Assembly (NCBI GenBank): GCA_010015675.1 | Contig: ML976995.1 | Location: 613,792 to 677,791, forward strand | Direction: 5' to 3' | Source of the DNA: Byssothecium circinans | Lineage: Eukaryota > Ascomycota > Dothideomycetes > Pleosporales > Massarinaceae | DNA: 64,000 bases | Shown here: positions 46,455 to 59,175 of the stretch, in pieces | Layout of the letters: each line of letters opens with the position of its first letter | How positions within the stretch are numbered: the stretch's first letter is position 1 | Notes under the pieces: generated by a model | Database searches by the model: none | Told to the model about the DNA's origin: nothing | The model's input: only the letters and a program-made list of their open reading frames with translations | Position numbers and translations under genes: made by a program

Positions 46455-48793
46455 ATGGCGTCGTCAACCTTCTCGTTGGTGAGGGTTTCCTTTTTTGCAG
46501 CTCTTTTTCTGTTCTCTCATTATACCTTCGCCGAGGCTCCTGCTGCGATTTCGGGCGCAACGGTCTCCAGCACTCTCCTCGTCATTGCACGCGATCAAAC
46601 AGCCGCCCAAAATGGTGCTACTTCCGGTCTTCAGGGCTACGGAATACCATTCGAGGTTTTGACTGTCCCACAAGCCGGTATCTCAAATCTACCTGTTCTC
46701 AATGCCTCTGCGACCTACGGCAATTATGGAGGCATTGTCATCCTGAGCGATGTCGCCTACAACCACGACAACAACCAATACTACAGCGCATTGTCGAGTG
46801 TGCAATGGAAAGCGCTTTGGAACTACCAAACGCAATTCGGTGTACGGATGGTTCGCCTTGATGCATTCCCCACCATTGAGTTTGGAACTGTCAGTCTTGG
46901 AGGTTCGGTAAATGATGAGCCAGTTACCTTCACCAATGTTACTGGCTTTCAAACCGCCGGATTGAAAATGTATGTTGCCACAATTTTTTCTTGTCAATTT
47001 AATTTGGAAGGCCCCTTGCAGATCTCTATGCAGTTAATATGGTTGCATGTGTACCGTGTCTAACAGAGTTTGCAGGGGACAGAGCGTGAGCATCGCGAAC
47101 ATTTTTCACAGTCCAGCCCAGATCACGAATACATCAATAGCTTGGGAAGTCGCCAAATTTGGCAATGTTGGAACCGCTGCTGTTATCAACCAGATTGGTG
47201 CTCGCCAGCAGATGGTATGGTTCATACCCTTCGCGTTGGACTGGGCTCCGTCATCGAGCTACCTACAACATGCATGGATCAACTGGGTCACCCGTGGACT
47301 CTATCTCGGATTCCGACGAATCTACCTGAGCACCCAAGTCGACGATATGTTCCTCGAGACACCTATGTACCGGCCAAATGGACAGTCGTACCGATGTGTC
47401 GCAAATGATCTAGAAATGCACGTCACTTGGCAAGCCCAACTCAACGCAAAGATGCCAAAAGGTTCGGAGTACTTTATTGAAATTGGGCACAATGGCAATG
47501 GTGACATTGAGGCATCCACCGACACGAGTGAAGGTGCCCGCATTTGCACCCCGGCTACCGGTATTCAGTACCCCGATCAGGTCGATGGCCCACCAGACTA
47601 TACGAAGCCTCCAGGTACCGGTACAGATATTTGGCCAGCAACTCCTACCATGTATAGCTGGAGTCTGCAATGTGCTGAGCTTGATGAGCTTCAGAATTGG
47701 TTTGCTAGCGACGGCAATCGTGATGCATTTGCGCACATTTCACACACATTGTAAGAATTTAACTTAGTGCGTCTCGCCTTTGACTGAATTATTGCAGCAC
47801 TCACGAAGATCTTACCAATGCCACATATGCCGATACTTCCAAGGAGATCTCCTTCAACCAGGCTTGGTTGAAGCAAGTCGGTCTCGATGCAGCCAAGCGC
47901 TTCAGTCCGAAGGGCATTATCCCTCCCGCCATCACAGGTCTTTACAACGCCGACGCTCTAAAGGCATGGAAAGACAACGGAATTGTTAACGTTGTTGGCG
48001 ACAACACGCGCCCTCGTCTTCTGAACACGCAGAACCGCTTTTGGCCACTCAACACAACCGTCGCAGATAACGGATTTGCTGGTATCAGTGTCATGCCTCG
48101 TTGGGCAACGGTCATCTACTACAACTGTGATCTTCCAGCTTGCACTCTGCAGGAATGGATCGACACCTCTGGTGGGAAGGGTACCTTTACCGATCTTATG
48201 AACAGTGCTCGAGACACTGCTGTCAGGAACTTGATGGGTCTTCACTGGGATGCGTAGGTTCAACCTTATACCCTGTTGACTGCACAAATTAATAGTATAT
48301 AGCTACATGTTCCATCAAGCCAACTTACGTGTCAACGACGTCCCGAAAACCACCGTTAATGGCAAGAGTGGCCAATACTCGCTCCTCATGACTTGGACCG
48401 AGATCATTACTGCCGAGATGATGAGACTGTGGGTCTACCTCCTCAAAAACGCACCAATTCCCGCTCTGACATCTTACTAGTACCACCTGGCCCTTCAAGA
48501 CCCTGAAGCACGACGACCTCGCCGCCGCCTTCGTCAACCGCCAAACCCGCGATCTCTGCCGACCTAGCCTAGCATGGAAAACCAGCACCGACGGTAGCGG
48601 CATCGAAAGCATTACCGTTTACACCGCCGGCGGCAACAGATGCGGTACCACCATCCCTATCACTGTTCCTTCCACTCCGTCGTCCACCACTGGGGCGACC
48701 AAAGAGCAGGTTGGCACGGACCCGCTTACGCTTTGGGTCACTATGAGCGGTGCGGCGCAGACATATACGTTCACCAAGCCAATTCTTTTATAA
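46455..48793 (+). CDS. agd3: Secreted polysaccharide deacetylase, Agd3-like (CE18)
   Basis: Five exons, 46455..46969, 47076..47750, 47798..48253, 48303..48428 and 48481..48793, give 694 aa. The first 26 residues are a signal peptide (VSFFAALFLFSHYTFAEA). The catalytic part resembles a NodB-type deacetylase: STQVDDMF near residue 259 supplies the metal-binding Asp pair, and HISHTFTHE near residues 392-400 supplies the two His. IEIGHNGNGDI and ANLRVNDV are other family blocks. Agd3 removes acetyl groups from GalNAc units of GAG outside the cell; the resulting positive charge lets the polymer stick to surfaces. The start is the ATG with the signal peptide, not an upstream in-frame GTG. The HTFTH motif crosses an intron that closes in phase. 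Confidence 0.93.
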
Positions 48794-50413
48794 ATGTATG
48801 TATTGGACATGGGTGTGGTGTTGGTATCGCTGCGACGGGAAGATGACGGGATGTTGGAGGGGAGGGGTATACCCAGTAGCATCCTCTTCTTGCTACGTGA
48901 AAAGGTTTACTAAAAACTCACCGCTGCGGGCATGTATTCGCCTAACAGGGAGCTTTCTGAGTCCTGATCCAGCATTGTTACACTATTTCCTTTTGCAAGT
49001 AACATACATCTAGTGCATCATGCATCCATAGTCTCGTATTTTTAGATCTACTGCACATCATCTGTCTTGTCTAGTCTCCGCTTGTGCAGCAGCACACTCA
49101 TATCTTGGTGCGTCGCCCAATAGACCCCACATTCACCCCTAATCCCAATCGCGTTAGCTCCCTTGGCTCCTCCGATCTCACATCAAACACGGCCCGGTCT
49201 ACCCGTATCTAGGTTTCGTCCCGCAATTCCTAGCCCCGCGGAGCGTTTATTTCTCCTGAAGGATTTATTTTTCCTGCCGCCAGCTAGTGCGGTGCAAGTG
49301 CGGAGCTGAGTGGAGTACCTCCATACCCCCACCACCCAAGGATCGCCGTTTATGTCAACGTCTAGCACGCAATAATTCCCGCCTCTAAGCTGAAAAGACA
49401 CACCCATGTGGATTTCTGCGCATGGGAGGCGAGGGAGAGCGGGGAAGGGGAGCAGAGCATAGCCACCATATATACGAGTTGAGCACATATGCATGTATAC
49501 CGGGTATAAGGGGAAAGGATAATTTAGAGATCTGCATGTTCGCACGTAATAAAGTTCTAAAGTCCGTGACCGGCCCTATAACCTATATACTGTTTAACTT
49601 TCTAAATAGTACGTACTGGAATATACAGCCGTACCACATTAAATACCTAGTATACTCCAGCCTCCCTCCATAGCTCGTCCAAAAAATGGGCTACAATTCT
49701 CTCCCCAACGCTGCTTAAAATACCGTACATGTTGCCCCCACACAGAAACGGCCGAGCAGCGCCACATATTCCATTTATCTAGCGTCCCTTTGCATATGCA
49801 TCCCACACCGCGGCGCGCTAAACCCCAATCCGGCTCTTGTGGCCCTGCTGCATATATCCGTATAGTGGTTTTGAGGCGCTACTGCGGCACAAGCCTCTTG
49901 TTCCAATACTCTGGCTTCCGTGATTTCGTTTCTCGAACCGCGGCCGGTCGAGGTGGTGCGTGGCATTGGGGAGGCTAGGTTGTGTTATGTTTTTGGCGTT
50001 TTCGATCTCCGCACTCTTTGGCAACTACCTATTCTGTTTTCTTCGGGTGCTACGCCTCGCCGACTTGCCTTAGAGTAGAACAGCTGTTCGTGAACTACGT
50101 CGATTTTGCATCTCTGTGAGGAAGACTGGACTTTCTTCGTGGGCAGAGAGATTGAGTGTCGTCGACTTCAGTGTGTTTACCTGACCTCTCCGTTTTAATT
50201 TTTTTTCGGTTTTGGTTTGGTTTGGTTTGGTATAGCCTGCAGGTCCCGGGTCAAATACCCTACCTTACTCACGCCGGCCTGTCTATATGCTCCCCGCTTG
50301 AAGTCCCACATGCGCTTTCTCAAAACAAGGTCCTAGGAACACCGTTCGACTGTTTCTCTTCCATCGTTCTTTCTATCGTTCGACCACGAAGTTCGAGGGG
50401 GAAGGACGCGAAG
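48794..50413. other. Intergenic region between agd3-like and ega3-like genes
   Basis: This 1.6-kb region holds the agd3-like 3' end and the ega3-like promoter. A TTTGG repeat occurs at about 50209-50230 near the start of the ega3-like gene. No other gene is seen. Confidence 0.55.
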
Positions 50414-51570
50414 ATGGAAGAAGGGAAACTCTCAACACACTACCGCCATGCATGGACGCTCCGACGAAAACTCCTAGTTTTCATCCCCCTCACCTTCCTC
50501 ATCCTTAGCCTCGCTCTGGGCCTAGGTCTAGGGCTAACTCTAGGACGCGATGGCAACGATGACGATGATGATGAAGCGGGAAGCAACAAGACCTCACCCC
50601 TTCCCTCCCCATCAACCCCACTCCTCTGGACACCTCCCCTGAATTCGACATGGCAAATCCTCCTCCAAAACCCCATACTCCCGCCCACGCCCTCATCCCC
50701 TCTCGTCCCAGACGTCGGCATCTACGACCTCGATCTCTTCGACACCCCTGCGTCTACGATCGCCGCTCTGCACGCGTTGGGGAAGAAGGTGATTTGTTAC
50801 TTCAGCGCTGGAACGTACGAACCGGGGCGACCTGATAGCGGGCAGTTCCAAGAGGCGGATATGGGGAAAGCGGTGGAGGGATGGCCGGGGGAGCGGTGGG
50901 TGAGGTTGGGAAGCGAGGGAGTGAGGGGGATTGTTAGGGCGAGGGTGCGATTGGCAAGGGAGAAGGGGTGTGATGGGGTGGATCCAGATAATGTCGATGG
51001 TTATGTGAGTTATTTTGTCTCGGTTTTCTTCGTCTTTTCATGAATGAGCGAGGGTTTTGTCCTCTGGGAATTGTAGTATCTATTTGGAGATGTGTTTGTT
51101 GGAAATGTGGGAGTGAGAGGGATATGATGGAAGCTAATGCGTATTCTGTGTGTGTGCAGCAAAACGACAACGGGCTGGGTTTAACGCCCCAATCTTCTAT
51201 TTCCTTCATGTCATACCTCTCCAACCTCACCACACCTTTGAACCTCACCCTCGGCCTCAAGAATGCAGGAGATATCATCGCCACCGTGCTTCCTATCGTG
51301 CACTTCTCCGTCAACGAAGAGTGTGTCAAGGAGAACGAATGCGCGACATTCCATCAATTCATCGACGCCGGGAAACCCGTCTTCCACATCGAGTATCCCC
51401 AAGATGCCGGGAAGAAGCTGAGGGATAGCGAGGTGGGGAAATACTGCGGCGGGAAGGGAATGCAGGGGTTTAGCACGGTGATGAAGAAGATGGAACTTGA
51501 TGGGTGGGTCGAGTATTGTGATGGGAGGGTCGAGGTTACAGGTGTGAATCAGACAGAAGGGGCGCATTGA
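50414..51570 (+). CDS. ega3: GH114 endo-alpha-1,4-galactosaminidase, Ega3-like
   Basis: Two exons, 50414..51004 and 51160..51570, flank a 155-nt intron and give 333 aa. Residues 19-43 form one membrane anchor (LLVFIPLTFLILSLALGLGL), giving a type II protein, followed by a short acidic linker. The GH114 barrel follows: DVGIYDLDLFD, KKVICYFSAGTYE, GCDGVDPDNVDGY with the conserved acidic residues, and a late IVHFSVNEEC block. Ega3 cleaves galactosamine-rich stretches of GAG, probably to release or trim polymer at the surface. The frame is open upstream of 50414, but the ATG used puts the anchor close to the N-terminus, as expected. Confidence 0.93.
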
Positions 51571-54500
51571 ATCGATCCCATTGATCCGTATTCACCTTGG
51601 TTTGCTTTCATCTTTGAGAACCAAATATTTGGCAAACCGCCTCAACGTCTTCTCGGAGGATTGTAGCCCTTGGGACGATCTCCCGAGACAACCACAGGCC
51701 ATGGCACCACACCACCCTCACGACACGCGTCGTCTCTCGCGAGACTTCGTCCACTCTACGCTCGTGCTTTCGCATGTGCAGGAGGGTGTCTGTGTTGTTG
51801 CGTTCAGGGATCGACGTAAGCTCCTTCTTACAGTAGATGAAGGTTGCTCCTTCTAGGCAGGAACAAGGTTCCAGTGGCCTTCTAGAGTGAATGGAATTTA
51901 GAGTTTTCCGGCGGAGAACTTTTGCTAAGGTTTCAATGGATGCTGCGGAGGTCGGCCGAAGGAGCACGAAAGGTGAACCTGGGATTGCGGGGTGCATGGT
52001 GGCTGCGGATATGTAGGGTGAGAAGGGCTTCGTCAGCTCAATCAAGATTACGAGCTACAACCGTGCAACGTTAGCAACCGACATGGATATTGGGGCCGGT
52101 AATAATGGTTAGCCCTCTATGGTGGAAAAACTTTTGCTCGGACATGAGGCTCTTTCGGTAGGTGCGGGCTTCCAGTAGGATGCGTTGAAGATCCCCCTTC
52201 CCCGATCGCTGATCAAAAGGGTTTGAATTCGCCCCGATTGACTCCAAGAATGCCATGCAAGACGTCATTTTGCGTGCTTACGAGTACTTATTAACAGGCG
52301 GCTCGTATGTACTGTATGATGCAGGTTTGCCGTGCCAATGATAACCATGGGAAAAGCATCCAGCATCCGCCAGACCGTCGAGGTGACTCGCTGGCTAAAT
52401 GTGAACCTCGTTGTTGCAGAAGAAACTCCTTGATCCCAGGTAAGAATGTAAAAAGGCCGGCGCCCACAAAACAGCCGGCGAAACGAGTTGTCGAGTGCTG
52501 TCTTCCAAGAGGCAGACCGGTCCGATTTCAAACTATTGACTTGTGAGACAAACCTTGCATGCTCTCCTCTCAATCTCGATATGGTTGGTATTCGATGCTC
52601 CTCTTTTCCAGACCTGCATTTGCATCTCGGCGGACTGGTCTAAAAAAGAAATTTTCGCGAAGTCATGAAACTTTCCCTCTTGATGCGTGTGGCGAACCTA
52701 GCTTCCGCCCTGAAGGTACGGGACCGGGGGCAGGGGAGCCTGGTGATCTGCAAGCGGGGTGAATGCGGGAAAACCACTTGAGATCGTTTTCTGTGGAGAC
52801 TTGCAGCAAGCAGCGCGCTGAGCATGGATCGTGTTGGATTCGCCATGTGAGTTGAGGGTTGGACAATAGGATATTCGGTCTTCGCTTCTTTCGGCCCCGA
52901 GAATGTGTCGAAGAAGAGACAAGGTGTACGCGGCCTCACATCGACATGCTAAGTTCTTGAGTGCATATGAAATGAGAAGATTATTGACTCTGAAGTTAAG
53001 CGATGAGTTGCTTACCGCACTGGGAACGGTTAAGTTCAGTTCGTTTGCGGTAAGCTTCCGCGGAGATCAAGAATTGTGTGCAGTCAAAGTCATGTTAGGC
53101 TGACTAACGACACCCGGTGGCGGACTACAGCATGAGTTTAACGCACTTCCTTCTCGAGATATTGTGGTCTAAGCGAGAATGCTCCCGACGGTCGGGATGA
53201 GGCGGAGCCCTGGTCGACTGTAAACTATTCTCCGAAGCTTCGAGCATTGGGAGTGAACCGCTCCAACACCTGGGTGCTATTTGTGCTTTCATGCGGTGAA
53301 TACGAAGTATTCTAATCGCTTTTGGAGTAGCACAAAGCGCTTTTCCAAAGGGGAGACGCCTCTCCATCGACAAAGTAGTCAAATTCGATCCCCTTTCAAC
53401 TGGAAAGCCTGCTGTGTCTCGTGCCTATCATAGACATTGCCTATGCAGCACTTGGCGGACAGCTGTAGTCTGTGTATACTAAATACGAGGCTGAAAAAAC
53501 TTGCATTGCACATCAGCCGTTCTAGGAGACAGTCTTCAAGCATGACTGACAGTGAGCTGCTTACGCTCGCATTGGGACTCGCTCAATCAGGCCATTCGAC
53601 TGTATATCGTGCGGAGACTACCTTAAACAAGAAGGAGCTGTACGTGTTGTTGTGCTACTAACAGGTGTTCATGGAGCGAGCTTCCATGGCGCTTCCAGTG
53701 AGGCGCATAATGTTGAGGATACCAAGGCACGGTGAAAACGCACCAAAAACGCGGTGAGGCGTGTTCAGCGTATCGATCGCGCAACTCTGTCGTGCTTCTC
53801 CATGCACAGTTGCATTAGGAAGCGACTTGTAGATGCTGTTAAAATAGAGAATGCAGGCCGTGTAGGATACAAAGGGGCTGAGCGTGTCGGCCTGTGCAGG
53901 CTCTTTCCCCAAACATCGGTTGAGGACTTCTTCGATGCTGCATGCCCCCGTTTAGGGTGATGAACACGGTGCTCAATTTCGGTCCCCAAGCTGGCGGGCT
54001 CATAGCACGGTTTGGAAGGTTCTTAGCTGCCTGCCGTTTCCGGTCATCGCGATGCCGAAGTGGAGCTGCTCTCGAATGAAGACCTTCGTATCCGTGCGGA
54101 CTGAAGCGCTCCGGGTGCTTTGACTGAACATATCTGGGGTCGCACTGAGTAGTACTAGGCTGAGTGCAAGTAAGACGTTGAGCTCAAAATACCGCATCGA
54201 TGTGAATGTGTTGTCGGAAAGATGGCTATGAAAGAGAGGTTCGGATTGTTCCGAGCCAGAATGCTGATAGAGATCGTTATGAGTTAGTGTTGAGCCGCCT
54301 TTACAAGTTACCGGATAACATCTATATCGCGCCTTGTAAGAGTACCGAATTTTGAGATCGATCGAGGTCGGTAGTAAATCCTATGTCCGGCAGGCTTCAC
54401 GTACCTGCAGTTGGCACGGTCGGAAGTGAGGGCCACGTCAACTGCGTAAAAGGTAGTGTGAAACTTTGGGTCAATTGCGGGGGTAAATTGAGGCTGTATA

Positions 54501-55251
54501 AAGACGATGCAGGGAAGCATTGAGTCTTGGAGGCGCTGGCACCGGCGTAGGGACCGTTGCTATGGTTTTGATGCAGGAAGATGAAGAGGCAGGGTTGAAA
54601 TAGAGTGTTCAAGCGAATTTAGCACCGACTATGAGGGATTAGTGCAGGACTTCGTACAGGGGTGCCTCACCCCAGATCGCCTCTGTAAAAGCGGCGAGAA
54701 TGCGTATACGGTCGTTGAGTTCCCTTGTGCTTCGCGGGGCAAAGGCAGGGTCGCTGCCGATCACTGCTTATTTTCGAAAGAGCAAATCTTCATTCGCCAC
54801 CCCGTACCTGTTCCTGCTGGATGGCGTGGATGGATTCTTCCGGCGGGCTCGCGGTCCGCACATTCGATGTAGTCAGGCTCCACATGAGTCTACTCATCTC
54901 AAGTTTGCGCCATCCAGCTACCATCCCACATCATACATTCGTAACTGAGACCTTCTCGATTGTTGATATGCTCTATAAGCTGCGATCAGCGGTTTGCAAG
55001 CATGATCTAGCAAGCTTTTTCAGGTCTTTGGAAGAGCGATGGTCAGGAACATGACGTTCAGGTGCATCTATCGATATGCATATCATGATTTCAAGTCTCT
55101 AGAGTTTGGACTTCAGCGATAGTCTGATCTGAGTTGCTCTAGATTTAGAAACTTCTTGGGCGAGTTCTCTGCATTCCTTGCCCATTTGTATCATCCGCAA
55201 TATCAGAGTGCTTCATTGTCATGCAGAATGAAGCCCCAATGCAGCACCCAG
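51571..55251. other. Large intergenic gap inside the GAG cluster
   Basis: This 3.7 kb between the ega3-like and sph3-like genes has no gene I can support. There are only short frames on both strands. One has a signal-peptide-like start (54197..54000). I see no transposon ends, tRNA or tandem repeats. It may be a remnant of a lost gene or a regulatory spacer. Confidence 0.5.
54000..54197 (-). CDS. Candidate small secreted protein (doubtful)
   Basis: A 65-codon frame begins MRYFELNVLLALSLVLLSATP, which resembles a signal peptide. It could be the first exon of a small secreted protein continuing into a frame around 53940-53658 that carries five cysteines, but I found no intron that joins them in phase. 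Family not recognised. It may be spurious. Confidence 0.2.
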   Translation of the reverse strand: MRYFELNVLLALSLVLLSATPDMFSQSTRSASVRTDTKVFIREQLHFGIAMTGNGRQLRTFQTVL

Positions 55252-56274
55252 CTAGCTGAACGATGTGTCTGAGCAGTCGACCAGAGTCAACAGATACGAA
55301 TCGAATGCGGTGTAATCATGGGTACAGGTGAGCCAGATGCTGCGAGCAGCTGACAAAAGCCTTCTAATGATCAGTTCTGCATCGATGCTGCGCAGAGCTG
55401 GAGCAGAGTGCAGCATGAGGGCAAGCTTGATGCGATCGTACGATTGCGCTGCTTGAATGAACGCATCTGCACTAGCTGTCCAATTTTCGTAGGTGTCTTC
55501 AGATATGACAATAAGGTCAGCAAAGCTTGGTTCGCAGATGTATCGCTCGTCCGGCATAGGGCCTGGGTTGTGGACTGCCAAACTTTGTCAGCCCTGAAGT
55601 TGGTGACAGCCAACTGCCGAGTGTTAGATATCCAAGATCCAGATCACAAACCACCAAGTAAGACTACTCTGGAGAAAAGATCACCATAGGATGGATACCT
55701 CTATGAGCAGATCCGCCGACCTCGGGCTTTTGCGTGAGACGTGTGGCCATGCGAACAATGCCGAAATGAAAGAAGGCTGCCTTAACAACATCCACATCCT
55801 TTAATCCGGAGCTGGCGCGTACAGCTTTCGGAATCGTCCGCAGGAATGACAAGTTTGCAGGAGTAAACTGCGTAGGAGTCTCGTCGAAGAAAATGCTGCT
55901 CAAAGCCAATGAGGAGTCGAATTCACCCCATCCAGAGTACAAAGCGATCTCGTCCAGAACCGAGCTCAAATTTTTCATGCACCACGTGGTAGACACATAA
56001 CCGACAACGCGGACATTGCCAAATGCATTCAATCTCTGAATGGCATGCGTATAGTCCTTGTTCGGCAGCGCGTCGTCGGCAGGCCCGCTGTTCGGGTTGA
56101 CTATTGCCGTGAACTGCAGACGCAGATGCGAGGAAGCTCTATTGCATTGTTAGTGTCCGTTGGTAGGGGAAGGGGGGGAAGATTGTTGGCCGAAGACGCG
56201 TACAGTTCATAGAATGCGTCCCACGCTCCGGAAGACGGAAAGATATAGAGCGGAACGATTACGTGTGCGTCCAT
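55252..56274 (-). CDS. sph3: GH135 galactosaminogalactan hydrolase, Sph3-like
   Basis: Three exons, 56274..56204, 56138..55699 and 55574..55252, give 277 aa. Family blocks of the spherulin-4/GH135 group are clear: HVIVPLYIFPSSGAWDAFY at the start, LQFTAIVNPNSGP, VVGYVSTTWC, ALSSIFFDETP with the catalytic acidic residues, and VHNPGPMPDERY. Sph3 is an endo-acting hydrolase needed for GAG production in A. fumigatus. Another Met lies two codons upstream (56280). Unlike the A. fumigatus protein as I recall it, no membrane anchor or signal precedes the catalytic domain. The second intron (124 nt) is the only phase-compatible choice I found; it leaves about 29 extra residues before VHNPG, so this part of the model is uncertain. 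It is divergent from the uge3-like gene. Confidence 0.85.
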
Positions 56275-56280
56275 GACCAT

Positions 56281-56901
56281 CCGTGGTTGAGGATGTCGTG
56301 ATGGACTTCAAGCCTTCCGTGCGACCAGCAAGGGAGGACTTCACGGTGCATTGAAAAGGACCAAAACTCGAGAAGGGTATGGGGGGAATGACTGGCCGTG
56401 CTCAGCTTGCTTCTGGGGAACAGGGGATGGGGTTTGGGCGGCAATGGCTTGGGTCATCCCCAGGCTCCGAGCGGCAGACTCTGCGCTGTTATTGTACAGT
56501 ATGTTCAGCTTGCAGGATACGTAAAATCAATAGAAGCATCTGTAGACCACGGCAGTGCGTACATTGTGGGCGTGTAGTCCAGTCAATGCCATACAAATTG
56601 TGCAGGGATCGTAACCGAATGTGGAATATATTCGAGAGTGCTAGACCAGACACCAAGTTCCCGACCAAAATAAATCGGGATGAAAAGGCCGGTCCATGCC
56701 AAGGGCGGCTCAGCATCCATGAAATTGGTCGATACTGGGAAAAACTTGCATCGAATTTGTTCTGCCTAATTGAGAACGTGCCTGGCGGGCCCATCAAAGC
56801 TTGAATGTATATAAGAGAATTGCACGTACCTTTCCGGGTCCGATCCAAGACAATCGCATTATTCTCCACCAGCTATCGTTTAACCTCCCATCACCATCGT
56901 C
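56281..56901. promoter_or_regulatory. Divergent promoter between sph3-like and uge3-like genes
   Basis: These 621 bp between two divergent GAG genes would coordinate their expression. A TATATAAG-like sequence at about 56806-56814 lies 90 bp before the uge3-like start and fits a TATA box. Confidence 0.6.
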
Positions 56902-58459
56902 ATGGATTATTTTTCGATCCAGGAGACGGAGGCCTCCTCGCCGTCTACTTTCTCTTTGTCGCTCCCCGAAACGCCGGACACCATGAACACTCCGGACACG
57001 CAAAGATCCACTCTCTTCGATGACGATGTTGCAGCTGATCCTCTCGACATTGCAGGCGTGAGCTCTTCATTCATTATGGTCGTAGGGGGTCTCGGCTACA
57101 TTGGCTCGCACACTGTTTTCGAATTGCTGAAAGCAAATTACAATGTGCTTGTGGTCGATGATCTTAGTAACTCATACGAGAGTGTACTGCATCGGATAAC
57201 AGCATTGGCAATGGAGCATTTCGCAACGCTGACCAAGCCAATGCCCGCCCTGCGGTTTCGGCAACTCGACTACCGGAGCCCAATGATGAAATCGATCTTG
57301 ACCGAATACTCAACACACATGACGACTAAGAGCACTGGGGCTGCACCCAGACTCTCCCGATTCGCAACCTTACAACGTACTGATTCGGGCATCGATATGT
57401 CAGAAGAAGAAGTTCCCCAGACCTTCCTTGGACGACAATCGATGATTTCGGGAGTCATCCATTTTGCCGCGTACAAGTCGGTTGAAGAAAGTATCCGGAT
57501 GCCGCTGAAGTACTACAGCAACAATGTGTGCGGTCTGGTGGATTTTCTCAGCCTGCTTGAGGAGTTCGGCATCAAGAACTTTGTGTTTTCGTCCTCGGCG
57601 ACCGTCTACGGCGAAGGTGCGAATTGTGGTGTCCCGCTTCGCGAAGAGCTTTGCGTGCACCACCACGAAACTTTCAGCGATGGGGATGGACTCGAACGCC
57701 ACGCTATTCCAGGCGTGATGGGACTGACCTCACCCTACGGTCGTTCGAAATTCATGTGCGAGAACATTCTTGCAGATATCGCGCGGTCAGACCCCTCATG
57801 GTCGATCACAGCCTTGCGGTACTTCAACCCTGTAAGTTGATCCTCTACCCTAGAGTCGTCTCCGTGACTAATCTGGAATTTCAGGTCGGATGCCACGAAT
57901 CTGGGCTCTTGGGCGAAGATCCTCGGCAAAAGCCAAGTAATCTGATTCCCGTTATTGCTACCGTCTTAACCGGTACGAAGCCTATCTTGGAGATTTTCGG
58001 AAGCGACTGGAATACCCCAGATGGAACGGCGGTTCGGGATTTCATCCATGTTGTTGATCTTGCGAGAGGCCATATTGCTGCACTGGCAGCGTCTTCGGCA
58101 GGCCGTATCAAAGATGCATTCCGTGCTTACAACCTTGGTATGTTTGCTTCTTTCTTTGTTGAAACCATCTTATGGCTTTTCACCTCCTCGCAACGGTGTA
58201 CTGACGAGTGATAGGAACCGGCCGCGGCCACACAGTCCGTGAAGTACACCAGAGTCTCGAAGAAACCTCATGCCGAAAGATTCCTGTAAGGGAAGTTGGT
58301 CGACGGGCAGGTGACGTGGGCTTCTGTGTGGCAGAGGTCCGGAGAGCGGAGACGGAACTTGAGTGGAGGGCGGAGAAGACGTTGAAGGACTGCTCTGTCG
58401 ATGTGTGGAACTTCACAAAAGACCGTTGCCCGCCAGTGCCAGATTTGATTGAGTGCTGA
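56902..58459 (+). CDS. uge3: UDP-glucose 4-epimerase, Uge3-like
   Basis: Three exons, 56902..57831, 57885..58137 and 58215..58459, give 475 aa. A 55-residue hydrophilic extension comes before the NAD-binding Rossmann motif (VVGGLGYIGSHTVFELL). The catalytic Ser lies in FSSSATVYGE, and the Tyr-x3-Lys in SPYGRSKFMCE. Then come RYFNPVGCHESG and RDFIHVVDLARGH, all as in GalE-type epimerases. An insertion near residues 130-170 is Ser/Thr-rich and fungus-specific. Uge3 makes both UDP-galactose and UDP-GalNAc, the two donors for GAG; the long N-terminal extension and the position in the cluster favour Uge3 over the housekeeping Uge5. Confidence 0.95.
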
Positions 58460-59175
58460 AGTTCCGAGTATAAACGCATTCTGTTGGCCTAGATCGATCC
58501 TAGATGTTGGCAGCATGGCGTTCGGCGTTCCCTGTCCTTCTCTTCTTGTAATTCTCGCATATTCGGGAGTAGCATAGATGTTTGCTCTTCAGTGCCATAT
58601 CATACATAACGGCATATCCTTTGTTCACTGTCGAGTGATTGTTTCCTGAGACAGAATGGGCTATCTTGAAGTTGAGTACCGTCGCCGCCTGGAGGAACAG
58701 AAAGTGATTGGATGGACAGAACGGGATGTCGGTCTGGGCTCATGATTATGGATCTCGATTGGGCTTCGCTGCCAAGAACAGCGGCAACACCACCTGGCAC
58801 CGGGCGACCCCGCTTATCGCCCCGTGGTACGCAGTGTCGAACATGCTCGGTGCATCAATGAATCGCTGACGTGCGAGACCGGCACGCCCGACAGGTCGCA
58901 CAGAGTGCAACAAAGGAAAACGTTGGGCACCTCAGAACCAAGCAAGGAGGCGAACCAGCGATGCTTGCGGACAAGGTTTTCGTCTTGGGGGTGACGCGAG
59001 ACGCCATTAGGTCTAGATTCGTAATCCAGCTCACGTGATGCGCTGGTCCGCACATCAATGATGCACCTTCCCCATGCTTCCTTGGATAGGATGGACGACA
59101 ACCCTCCAAAACCTCCAATTCCATGCGGTAGAGTGAAGCTCACCGATTGCGGACTGCTCCGGACGCGCCCACACC
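58460..59175. other. Intergenic region between uge3-like and Zn2Cys6 genes
   Basis: This contains the uge3-like 3' end and the promoter of the Zn2Cys6 gene. No coding frame or repeat is supported. Confidence 0.55.

Noticed and set aside
51608..52045. 145-codon frame on the minus strand after the ega3-like gene
   Set aside because: No domain, signal or similarity recognised; composition looks like noncoding DNA.
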